Assembly (NCBI RefSeq): GCF_052324685.1 | Contig: NC_135221.1 | Coordinates: 6,215,208-6,279,207 of the forward strand | DNA length: 64,000 nucleotides | Reading direction: 5' to 3' | From: Brachyhypopomus gauderio | Lineage: Eukaryota > Chordata > Actinopteri > Gymnotiformes > Hypopomidae | Shown: positions 38,451-49,994 of the stretch, one piece after another | How positions within the stretch are numbered: the stretch's first letter is position 1 | Layout of the letters: each line of letters opens with the position of its first letter | Notes under the pieces: generated by a model | The model's database searches: none | Told to the model about the DNA's origin: nothing | Seen by the model: only the letters and a program-made list of their open reading frames with translations | Position numbers and translations under genes: made by a program

Positions 38451-40470
38451 ACGAGAATGCGACACAGTTGAAACCTTCACTGTTTACGCATTTTCTAATA
38501 AAATGTTTGTGAATGGGTTTATACTCAAACGATAGACTGATTTAATACTCATGAAAAGCAAACAGTACAAGCGTTCAGTAGGCCTAATATTCCATAAAAA
38601 CACGAAGCCGAAAATGTGAGGCCGAAAATAGCCTTTATGTATATCTAAAGTACGTGCGCTTACTTCAGAAACCAATAAGAAAGCATACGTTTAAGAAAAA
38701 TGGGTCAAAGTAATAGTGATAATGTATTGCAAGTGAGTATAAAAATGTGGATAATGCGGATTAAGTGCATCAAGTCAAAAGCTCGAATCGTCATTTGAGC
38801 TATCCATGGTGCTGAAAATTACTACGGTAACTTATAATCCTGATTCATCACGTCAGTAAGAAAGAAAACTGCTGAACGAAGCAATTCTGACCACAGCTAG
38901 TGAAGTAGCACCTAATTCCCATATATCCTTATCTCTGTCAGAGTCCCGATGTAAAAGATAGAGGCGTGTCCTTGTAGGATCTTTACGTGCTACGTGCGAA
39001 TCAAACACGTCTATGAAACACTTCAGGGTACAAATTGCACCCTAAATAGAGTGTGATGCGCAAATGATTCATGTTATGAAGACGTTTCTGTTGGAACGGT
39101 TCTGTCTTGAGCTCTGACGACGCCAGAAAACATGTGCAGGCAAATGTAAAAGCTTCTCGTCACCATAGACGCTGAAAATAGTTAATCCAGTATACAGAAG
39201 CTGTCACAAAAATTAACACACTACGACTAAGTTCTCCATAACTTAAAGTCTGTATGAAGGGAATTTTAATGCAAATATGCAGATGTTAGGAACATGAGGA
39301 ATCGACCGATTTTCCGTGCGTGTAATATATGACAGGAGTGTCTTTTATATTATTAATATAAAATATATTTACTGTATTTTCATGGTAAGACTTAATAAAT
39401 AAAAAGATTAATTAATATACAAAGATCTGTTCATCGAATTAACTAAAAAGCTGTTTTTTGTTCAATCTGTTTATTTTATGAATATTGTAGTATTCACAGT
39501 TTTGAAACATTATTGTGGAGTCGGAGGCAACACCGGTGCGTAATATTTTAAGTTCCCCGTCTGGATTATTGATTAACGGCGAGGTGGCAGTGAAAATCAT
39601 TAACAAAACCGTAGTGAGTTGAAATAAAGGTCGGGAAATGAACAAATGAATTTAGGGGAGAACTCTGGTTGCTTTTCTCAAGGCGTATGGGAAAGATTGT
39701 TTACATTGCATCCGAAGAACCGATTTATTTAGCAATCCAATACAGCCTATTCATTAAAACGTGCAAATTATGTATTATACAAAACTAATTCCAGCTATAG
39801 AAACCAACAATTATCCCCATGACAGCATTAATCACAGCAATTAAGGCGAGCTGCAGGTGTCACTATGTCTCTGGCACGGATGTCGACTTCTGCACACTGG
39901 CAGAGCCTGTACACGGCTCCACTAGGGTTACTTGCAAAACTGTGTTGTTGAGGGATTTGTGTCCTTTTAAAGTGAATGTTTTCCTTGTATAGATCAGGCC
40001 TCCTGTAGACAGGAACAAAAGCAAAGCCTACGGTAATAAACGTCAGTGTACCAAAATACCTTCATCTTTGGTAGTGTGGAGCTGTGGGGTAGTTTCAAGG
40101 ACTCTGTACAGGTGTGGAGTTTAACCCATCTGGCAGAAGAAAATGTGGCCCTCAAAAACAAGCTGACAAATTAGCCTTGATAAATGAACAGAATCCCCTT
40201 TTGCACTTTTCCAGAATGTATTTCAGTTTCTGTTCCTTTTAATGTAATGAACACTGTCACAAAGCAGCTCTACAGTAAACCATGTACGGAAACCTCTAAT
40301 GAGTAAGCAAATAATGGCACAAGCTTGCAGGTAGGAAGTTTATTATGAGGACACATTAGGTTTCAAGCATAAAGGTGCTGGTCTGAGGAGGGAGGGAGGA
40401 TCTTCAGCATATCGATGAGGCTTGTTGCAGCAGAGTGAACCCAAACAGATCCACAGTGATGAAGCAGCTC
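38451..40470. other. no gene supported
   Basis: AT-rich sequence upstream of tmem271 with no recognised exon, RNA gene or transposon end. Confidence 0.4.
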
Positions 40471-40980
40471 CTGAGTGCAGGAGGAAGCAGGAGGAAGCAG
40501 GAAGAATCAGGAGGAAACAAGAGAAAACAAGAGGAAACAGGAGGAAACAGGAGGAAGCTGGAGGAAGCTGGAAGAAGCAGGAGAAAACAGGAAGAAGCAG
40601 GAGGAAGCAGGAAGAAGCAGGAAGAAGCTGGGGGAAACAGAAGGAAGCAGGAGGAAACAGGAAGAAGCAGGAGGAAACAGGAGGAAACAGGAAGAAGATT
40701 GAAGAAGCAGGAGAAAACAGGAAGAAGCAGGAGGAAGCAGGAAGAAGCAGGAGGAAACAGGAGGAAACAGGAAGAAGCTGGAAGAAGCAGGAGAAAACAG
40801 GAAGAAGCAGGAGGAAGCAGGAAGAAGCAGGAAGAAGCAGGAAGAAGCTGGGGGAAACAGAAGGAAGCAGGAGGAAGCAGGAGGAAACAGGAAGAAGCAG
40901 GAGGAAACAGGAAGAAGCAGGAGGAAACAGGAGGAAGCTGGAAGAAGCTGGAGGAAGCAGGAGAAAACAGGAGGAAGCAT
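40471..40980. repeat. 10-bp purine-rich minisatellite, about 51 copies
   Basis: An exact 10-base period of GGAAGAAGCA / GGAGGAAACA / GGAGGAAGCT variants for 510 bases. A larger pattern also repeats: the order of variants at about 40570-40690 recurs at about 40730-40860 and after, so blocks of units have duplicated. Lack of stops leaves long Arg/Lys/Glu/Gln frames on the plus strand and a Ser/Leu/Phe frame on the minus strand, all artefacts. Confidence 0.96.
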
Positions 40981-42567
40981 CGCCTGATCTGTAGAAGGCT
41001 CTGGTATATTCAGCATGTTTACATGTAACTTGGTAAGGAAAGACAACACACTGTTAGGTACAGAGTGCACTCTTAACACAAGATCTGAGCTACACATGCT
41101 ATGCTCTGCTAATCACAGTATATACTGCTTATTAATCTGTAAAGCATGCAGGATAAAAGAACCCAACTATGCAAACGTGATAAGTTCCATACTAATAAAA
41201 CGCACTTGCATTATATGAGGCCTTCATATGATCCACCAGGTAATCTAACCTTTAGAATGAAACTGACACATATAAAGGTAAAGTAGAAATATAAGGAAGA
41301 ATTTTGTCATTTTAGTCATTTGGAGATGCAGCTACAGCGGACGCAACTGTGTCTGTTTTTGTTCCTTTGTATTATTCCTCCGCCGGTAGCCCCACCCCCA
41401 GTGCTGGGATTGAAACAGTAAGGCTACCCCTCATTCTGTTACATATTCAATATGGCATACGAGATCTCTCGAGCAGGCTGTGTTATACTAGATTATATCA
41501 TTTTTTGCAGTGCAAATGGTTCGGTGACACAATGAGAAACAGTGACCTATAGTACGTGACTTCAGACGTGCCTGCTGTGTAGATGGAAATAAGGGTGCAG
41601 ATGCACTTCAAAACGGGGATATCAGGCTAAAAGAGACCACGACCTCTCAGCTGACCACTCAACAGTACACAGCACAGCCAAAAGCCACAAACTGTACAGG
41701 TGATGGGTGATCAAATAAATGACCTGGTCTAGACTGTGGAAGATGTTCTTCAGCCACGAGAGCGGCCTCCTCACCTTCCGTGGCATCCTGGATCTCCTCG
41801 GGTCTCTGGTCTCACGGCAACAGCGAGCCCCGTGTCAGAGAGCCCTTTCTTCCTGGTAGGCCCAGCTCTTCTGAGACGGAACGCGAGACACGGTCAGTAT
41901 GCTGCATGTGTGGGGCGACATTAGCTGGACCAACAAGGTCACAAACACAGACATGGTAATCATAGGCAACGGCATAATTGAGGTACCAAACACGAGGAAA
42001 GGGTGCAAACATGACTGGACATGCACAGAGCAGAACCGAACACAGATGGAAGTGTAGCGCAAGAGTTCACGAGCACTGCTGGTTACCGCACAGGGCGTGT
42101 GTGCAGAGTCCTGAAGATCCCTAATGAGGTGCAGGTTTGAGCCGTGGAGGTGTTAGGGCAGAGTCTGAAGAAGGGCAGGCAAGCCCAGCATGGAAAACCC
42201 CCAGCCCAGCCCAGCATGCTGAAGCCTCTGGGCAGATACGGGCCATAGCATCTTTCATTTACCCAGCCAGCCTCCCTGTTTAGAGGTGTGTCTGTGCTTG
42301 AAAGGATGTATTTGTCTATGATCCTGGCTTTGCCGTCTATTTTCAGAGCCTCGCGGAAAGAGCTCATCGTAATAACAGAGCAGTGCCATAGAGTTTGCTA
42401 TTACAGCTTAAGAACCTTGTTTCCAGAGGCATTAGTTCTCTGGGTTCATCACGAGAGCCGCAGGACTTAGAGCTGAAATCACTATGATACTGGGGATGCA
42501 ATTTGTTGAAACCACCCCACCTGAAAAAACACTGCAATGGAGCATCAGGTTGCTATGGTTGCAGATG

Positions 42568-42570
<3 letters not shown>
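40981..42570. other. no gene supported
   Basis: Mixed sequence without identified exons. A GTTTCAATCCC string (minus, about 41407) resembles a pol III B box, but no A box was found. Confidence 0.4.

Positions 42571-42644
<74 letters not shown>
42571..42644. repeat. (GA)n microsatellite
   Basis: About 74 bases of uninterrupted GA. Confidence 0.97.
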
Positions 42645-42646
<2 letters not shown>

Positions 42647-43808
42647 CTGTCACATTCGTTGGAGCAACAACACAAGCAACAGCTGCTCTGAAAGGGTCCT
42701 GTGAGAATGAGACAGGAAGCCAGAGGGATGTATGAGCTGCCGTCATGTTTCCATGATCCCAAAACTGTTATCAGGAGAGATGCTGCAAATTCATGTGAGT
42801 CTTAGTCTCATCACACCAGAGGACGCTGGCGTGTTCCACACTAGAGAATCAAATGTTCATTAAAACCAACTGATCAATCTCTGCTTTAAGCGTCGTAAAA
42901 TGTCCGTGCGTGTTTATTGCTTTAAAGGTAGAACTTTCATTTGAGGAAGAAAAGGTCACCTCCTTTAAAATGACATCACTTTGTCTCTGATATGTTAACA
43001 ACTGGAATTCAATTTGCACTCGTGGAAGTGTTAAAACCGTCTGCCTTTTATTCATACCTTTTCTGAAATCAGGGCACTGAGTTCCTTACTCTCTGACTGC
43101 AATCCCGGGGTCGTCACTGCGACTGGCCAGCCAGGAGGTTTGAAGCCTGGACTGATTAACTGCTATGACATATTAATGATATTACATCGCCACGTGGCAG
43201 AGCTAACATGGAGAAAGAGAGAGAGAGGGACTGACTCTTTCCTGATTGGATAAGTCATGTTGGCGTATCAAAATGCAAAAATAACTGTATGTGACAAAGA
43301 CTGTGGGCAGCAGCCACTCCAGGTCTTCTCCTTCAGAGAAGGTGCCAGTCTCCCTCATGCTGCCCGGTGCTTCTTGGAGTGTGTTCCTCACGTATCTCCC
43401 CTTCATCCAGGGTCACAGCTGTGGCCCTCACCTGGGCTCCAAGCATCACACCAAAGCCACACACTCTCTGCCACAGTATGGAGAGCAGGTCGCTTCACCT
43501 TGCTGAGTGACGATCGCCGTCACACTCACTCTCTTATTGTTCTATTTTCCATGCTCACAGCATCTCTGGTGAACATACATTTGCTATCTGAAAATCTCCT
43601 GCGTTTATGGACACATACTGAGTTACAGTTTCACCGGTTTGTGGAACAGAACACTGCCTCATTAAACGGTACTGGGTGCAAGAAATGAACACGTGGAGAA
43701 TTTAATAAGGTTCTGAAATAAGTGTGGTTCTACTCATTGGTATTCAGTCTCTGTGTTTGAAGACAGAGAAGATTTACCTGTACTGCGACAAGCAGAGACT
43801 TACATTAG

Positions 43809-43809
<1 letters not shown>

Positions 43810-43876
<67 letters not shown>
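43810..43876. repeat. (CA)n microsatellite
   Basis: About 67 bases of uninterrupted CA. Confidence 0.97.
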
Positions 43877-43878
<2 letters not shown>

Positions 43879-44667
43879 CTAGATAATGATGGCCTTGACA
43901 ATCACGTTTTACTCAGTGTACCCAAAAAAATAATACCCTGACAATTTCCATTCATTTACCATTAAAATCCTGTTCACCTGAGATCGGTTGCACCCCAGGT
44001 TGGCTTGGAGCAGCTCAGCAAAGACGGGTCACGTTGCGATTTGGCATGGGCGACGGTTCTTGACACACCCCATAGTTAATAATGGATGTGTGTCGTCTGG
44101 AGAAAGAGCATCAGAAATGATTTCCTGTGGACCTTGATGAGTTTCTGCTTCATTTAGTTTCATGTTCTTGGCATTTCCTTGGGTGGCTATATAAAGCCTC
44201 CAACGACCTCCTTCCGTCTCTATACATTTAAAAGACGCCTCGGTTTTGGAGAACAGTGCAAAGCAGATTGACTGAGTTCTTAGCAGATATGAGCAGGAAA
44301 AGCTAAACACAATTTGCTTTATCATCACTCAAAGTAATAACATCTTATTAATATGGTACATGTTGCAGAAATGAATTGAACTGCGTAACTCACGCAGTGC
44401 GATTAAAGCACAGTTTAATTCACTAAGAGTTCATTAGGATTCTCTGCCCCTTGAAGCAAGTCTTGAGGGAAGACGAATGGGGCCCTGGTGAATCAGACTG
44501 AAAGGAATAAGCCCAGCTAGTTCTCTTAGCACATAAGAGCCAGGAGACCAGAGGCTACAGTCCCGTGGTGTCAGCTCAATGAGGTATCATGCTAACAGAA
44601 TCAACCACTTCTAGTTTATTACTGTTCCTCTAAGAGCGGACCTCATGGGGGAGATCAGGAAGAGGAG

Positions 44668-44673
<6 letters not shown>

Positions 44674-44715
<42 letters not shown>

Positions 44716-44725
44716 GAAAACAAAA
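44674..44725. repeat. (GA)n microsatellite
   Basis: GA repeat passing into GAAAGAGA variants. Confidence 0.92.
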
Positions 44726-45866
44726 GAAATCAGTAGACCATGTCCACTTACTGAGCTCTGAGGGTTTTCTCATTGAAGATAGAGCTTCACAGTAGTAATG
44801 GAACAGCCTCCCCGGGGGCCGAGTTACTCACCAGTCTGGACGTAGTAACTGGAGTAATAAGCTACCCCACTGCCCTGCCCTGATGCTCCTTAAACACAGG
44901 GGCCTGGTGGTGGACCAGGGGCCTTCACGCCCTGCTGCCAGTGAGGCTGGGTGAACAGAGGCCTCTGCAGAAGTAAGGGGAAGGTTCCTCACTCTGGATC
45001 TCATCCAGACCTCATCTGCCCTGTGTCCGCCTGTTCCCTGCTGCGTGCAGCAGAAGGCATTGTTTCAAACAATAGGAGGGGGTCGATGTCCAGAGCTCGT
45101 TTATAATGGGAAATGAGGCAACATTTACTCTCTCGTTCACTTGTGCATCTCAAATGAGTCCAGGGCCACAAAGCAGCAATGTTCTACAAACAGGCCAGAT
45201 ACATGTAGTCCTCAGGCAAGGTTCTGGGTATTCTCACACGGAGAGAACTGTCTGCTTTTTTATAATAAAAATGATATTCTTTGGAATAATGACAATACGA
45301 GCAGACATATTTCTGAGATAATATACTTTTTAAAAATAGGTAATATCAGATATGAATTGTCTGGTTCAACTGGTAAGTTCTTTGTTGCATGGCAACCTTT
45401 CCTCACTTACGTTGAGTGAATTGAGGTGCCTCCTACCCACTAAATATACTAGTCCTGCCTACAACTCCCATAACCCCCTTCTGCCTCCTTCACATGCATT
45501 TAGGAATATGTGGGAATGCTTGAATATGTGTAAAAAAGGACAATCAAATACTTGGTATGAAAAAGAATACTCTCAACCCAACTGAATGTTAATCATTTTG
45601 ATTTGCCTGGTTTGTTATGCAAGGAATTGTCTTAGTGTGTGCCACTGGATTATTTATAGATATATATAGGGAATATTCATCTTAAATAGAAGTATTAAGT
45701 CATTGAATATAAACACAAACAACTTCTAAGGAGAAATAATAGTGGAGTTATGTAATGTTCCTGTGTAAAATGTGTACACTGATATAGTTTGAGTTAGGAC
45801 ACTAGAGTACAGATCGTTTGGGCAGGACCGTAAGGTGGTACAGGAGCAGGGCTACAGTGCAGTGAG

Positions 45867-45868
<2 letters not shown>

Positions 45869-45909
<41 letters not shown>
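45869..45909. repeat. (CA)n microsatellite
   Basis: About 41 bases of CA. Confidence 0.94.
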
Positions 45910-45911
<2 letters not shown>

Positions 45912-47044
45912 GGAAGAGCATGATCTCCAGTGTGCTTAATGAGGCCGGGTGCTGGGGGGGGGAAACAGCCCCACTCGTGTCTGGCTGCGCTGGCTTTTTG
46001 ACGGCTGAGTCTCCTGCATGAGGTCAGAGGTCAGATGGAGTCCAGGGAGAGGGGTCAGCTGTGATTTTGACCCGATGCATTGTGACTCTGTTGTTACATA
46101 TATATGTAGGCCTGGAGTGTTGTCTGATTACATCTGATAATCCTCTTCACTGTCCTGGTTATTCAGTGTAGAACTGGATCATCAGACCCTGGGGTGGGTT
46201 GAATTGCATCAGCTGCCTCAGAGACCATCCAGCCATGACATCCATTTTTAGCAGAACAGTAAAAGTAAATAAAAAATACAGAAGCCCTTAAGGTCATGAT
46301 TATGCTAATCCGTCTGCTGTTTCAACAATTAAACATTTAATTTCTTTTCAAACTTTGTTTTGAAGGAAAATAATAACCCAGATTCTATTCTTCCTGCTGG
46401 TTTGCTCTCTATCCCACGCACACTCGTCCATTTTGGCCGTACCATGGGTGAGTCTTTCCTCAACAGTGTTCTTCCCCAAATTCCCTACTAATTAATTCAC
46501 TACATTTCCCCTCAGTCCAGACCCGCCTCCATTAGAACAGGCTCGAATTTATGAGAATGGTTTAAACACAACATAAATCAGAGTAATTCTAACAATTCAT
46601 TAGGCTCAGTCCCTCATAAAAGCCTAATAGGGAACAGTGGGCCAAATGAAACAGACACGGGGTTACTGGACAGCCTGAGCACGAGCGCTGGTGGATCTCA
46701 TCTCAGAGAGGCCGTGGTTCCTAGATTACATCAGCGTCCACACAGCGGCTTTGCTAATTAGTCATTGGCTGCTAGCGAATTACTGACGCAGTGAATGAAC
46801 AACACACATCTGCGATGCTAAGGAGAATACTAGAGCTAAACAAAGACCCGATGGCTTCATGTTAGCGGCCAGCGTCAGGGATTTGCCACTACGTGGGCGT
46901 TTCCCCAGTGCCACCGATGCAACAGTTTAACCACCGTCTCCCTACGAGTTAGTCACAAGACTCATTCAATCACCACTTTTACACCAACAGGGCAGGATGC
47001 AGAATAAACCAATGTCTCCTGTTCACCTGGTGTTAACCATTCAT

Positions 47045-47050
47045 TTTATT
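47045..47050 (-). terminator. candidate poly(A) signal of fnta
   Basis: AATAAA on the minus strand about 430 bases past the fnta stop, a plausible end of its 3' untranslated region. No expression evidence is available. Confidence 0.4.
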
Positions 47051-47479
47051 CTAGGCATTAAAAAAAACAAAAAGAAAAAAAAAAAAAGGTCAAAATTTAG
47101 GGTCAATGCAGCATTGGGTAATACAGACTAAACAACGGTTTGGCAGCATTGATTGCCTGCACTTACAACTTACATACTGGTAGAGCTCGCAAACCACATA
47201 ACCGATCAGACTGAGAAGCTATTTACTGGTTCAAATTTACAAACTCAGGTGCGTGTCAGACTGTGTAAACTATGGATGACTCTTTGCAGTCGGTCTTTGC
47301 CGTGTGACTGCAAGGACGCCTCCGGTGCTTCCTCAACCTGCAAACTCAGTACATACAGAAGGGGGTTTACCAATGTGGTAAAACCAGACCGCAGACAGAC
47401 CAAGAGTCCAGTCAGCGTTCGTCCTGCTGGGGCTCCTGGCGAGTGGTTGTCAGGATGTGGGAGGTGAAGCCCGTTTGTC

Positions 47480-47618
47480 TCAGTCGTCCCTGGGGGTGTC
47501 CTGTCGCTCTGTGGCGGGGGGCGAGCTGTACTTGCTCTGAAGGGAGCGGGCGACGTAGCGCCAGTACTCCCGTCGAATAGTGTCCTGCTCCTGAGCAAGC
47601 AGATCACACAACTGGGGC

Positions 47619-47697
<79 letters not shown>

Positions 47698-48200
47698 GGG
47701 TTAGTTAACATTTGGTGCACAGTATCAAAGCAATGAAATCACAGCAATAAATGTCAGTAAGACTGGATCTTCCCAGGCCCAGCAAACAGGAAAAGAGAAA
47801 AAAAGAGAAGAAGAGAGAAGACTGTCGACTGGCAAATGTAAACAGTGGTTTGGTGTTGAAAAGCACCTTGATTAAAGCATCCTTGTGTACATGCTGCATC
47901 TATCTCACATCCTTTTGTAGAATTATACTTGAAACTTCTCACAGGAACCATTTTTTCTTACTGCCTCACAGGACGCAAATTATTCCCCGTCTCTCTACAC
48001 GTGTGTGAAGTGAAACGGTCTGGCTGCTGCTGAAAAAAACATGGCTGTAGTGGGTGTGTGTGTGTGTGAGATCTGTCAGGTAATCCAGCAGGGCTTTTGT
48101 CCCAAAACTCCCATCAGCCACGCGATCACGCCAAGACAGGAGAGCAAATACGGCACACAGAAAGCCCATTAACCCAATGACAGGAGCCAGGCCTGCCTGC

Positions 48201-48249
<49 letters not shown>

Positions 48250-48310
48250 CACGCCATTGAGCCAGCAGGCTATGGCCAAGGGTGGAACCCATGGGAGAGA
48301 CAGAGACAGG

Positions 48311-48397
<87 letters not shown>

Positions 48398-49902
48398 GAG
48401 AGGGAGCCACTAAGAGTTCTGAGTCTTCTTTCCAGCATTTAAGAAGTATTCATTGTTTCTGATCAATCATTCAACAGTATTTTCCCAGGTTAACATTTGA
48501 GTCTCTCCAGCAAACCACTGGCCTCTCGGTTCACTTTGATCAAAATGGAAATGTGTCTCATCAAGGTTTTCATAGGGATTGTCGAATTGTAAAATGTGTA
48601 ATAGTGCAATGAAATATGTACGGCAGTGAGCAAATCAAAGGGAAATAAAATACGCCATTAAATTTTAAATGCAAATCCAAGACAACCCAATCAAAAAGAA
48701 GGTTCCTTTTTCACGAAGGCTGGCAGCAGTAAGACTCGGCTACACAGTGTGGCTCTAATTCTATTGATCCACGCTCCTTGACTAAATCTAATCTCTTCTA
48801 CTGTAAAATTCACTCGTGTGGTTGTCTCCACCACTAACACTAATGTCACTCCTGTATTCATGTCCATGAAATGATCTGATCCCACTGGTAAAGGTAACAA
48901 ATTAAATGTACTGTTTTCCTTTCATATCTAGCTTACGGGGGATCTAGCTTTCTGTCATTTCTACACATGATTAAACAAAGCATCTTAAATTCTCCACGTA
49001 TCCTTTGTGACCGCATCTGTAATTCAGCAAAGCAGTATGATTCTAAAGTAGTGAATCCCTTCCTCTTCTTAGTCCATTATTTTTAATAGTGGGAGACAGG
49101 TACTCATACAGTAGACCAGTGTTTCTCAACCTTTTTTCAGTTGTGGCACCCTTTATATGCATGCAAAATTTTAAGGCACCCCAGTTTACAATGCGTTAAA
49201 AACACAGGCTTTGGGGGGTGGGGGGGTGGAGACGTAAGTTTTTGACGGGGGGGGGGACGTAAAATGGACACAAATTAAGTTTTATATCGCAATCTATTGA
49301 TCGCGGGTGGTTGGCGCCAAAGCGAACTAGTAACTCATTGAATCATAGATATGGATCAGATAAATAAACAAGATTTTTTTTTGGATGTGAGATATCGGAA
49401 GTGTGCCGTGAGAGCGTGTGAAAACGGTCAAATGCGTGTGTCTCATGCTCAATGCGTGAGCGTTGGAAACCCTGAAAACATACTCTCTGCAACCATCTCC
49501 CGGCCAACATAACACAAAAGTGATTATTAAGACAGAGAGCAGATAAATGTGACTTACAGTCAGTGGGAAACCTGCGTAATCACGTGCTGACCTTGGTCAT
49601 ATGCAGGTCATATGCACGCTTTGAGCGTGAGACTCACGCATATTTAGCGATTTCACACGCTCTCACGCCACACATGGAATTTCTCACGCTTGAATATTAT
49701 TATTATTTTATTTTTTAAATAATCTAATCTAATAAATAATCAATTAATTAAATAATTTTAAATAATCTAATCTAATGCGGTGTGTGCGCCGCACACCGCA
49801 GCATATTCAGCCAATCCATCGGTTGTATATTATAACAGGTTGAACCAATCAGAATATAGATCGCGCTGTTTCTTGGTAGACTTTAGCCAGCCTGCTCCCC
49901 AA

Positions 49903-49994
<92 letters not shown>

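Larger units (their letters stand above)
42645..47044. other. intergenic between tmem271 and fnta; no gene supported
   Basis: Mostly AT-rich unique-looking sequence with three microsatellites listed separately and a T/A-rich spot at about 47060-47088. Short open frames, such as that near 43257-43688, have no known domain. Confidence 0.4.

Noticed and set aside
40422..41097. Arg/Lys/Glu-rich frames as coiled-coil proteins
   Set aside because: Open on both strands over an exact 10-base repeat, as expected from composition alone.
41380..41480. tRNA-derived SINE, from a GTTTCAATCCC string resembling a B box (minus strand)
   Set aside because: No A box at the proper distance and no tRNA-like fold or poly-A/T tail.
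46365..46441. Possible coding exon between a TTTTGAAG acceptor and a GTGAGT donor
   Set aside because: Open in one frame, but the residues match nothing I know and it is on the strand opposite to the neighbouring genes.
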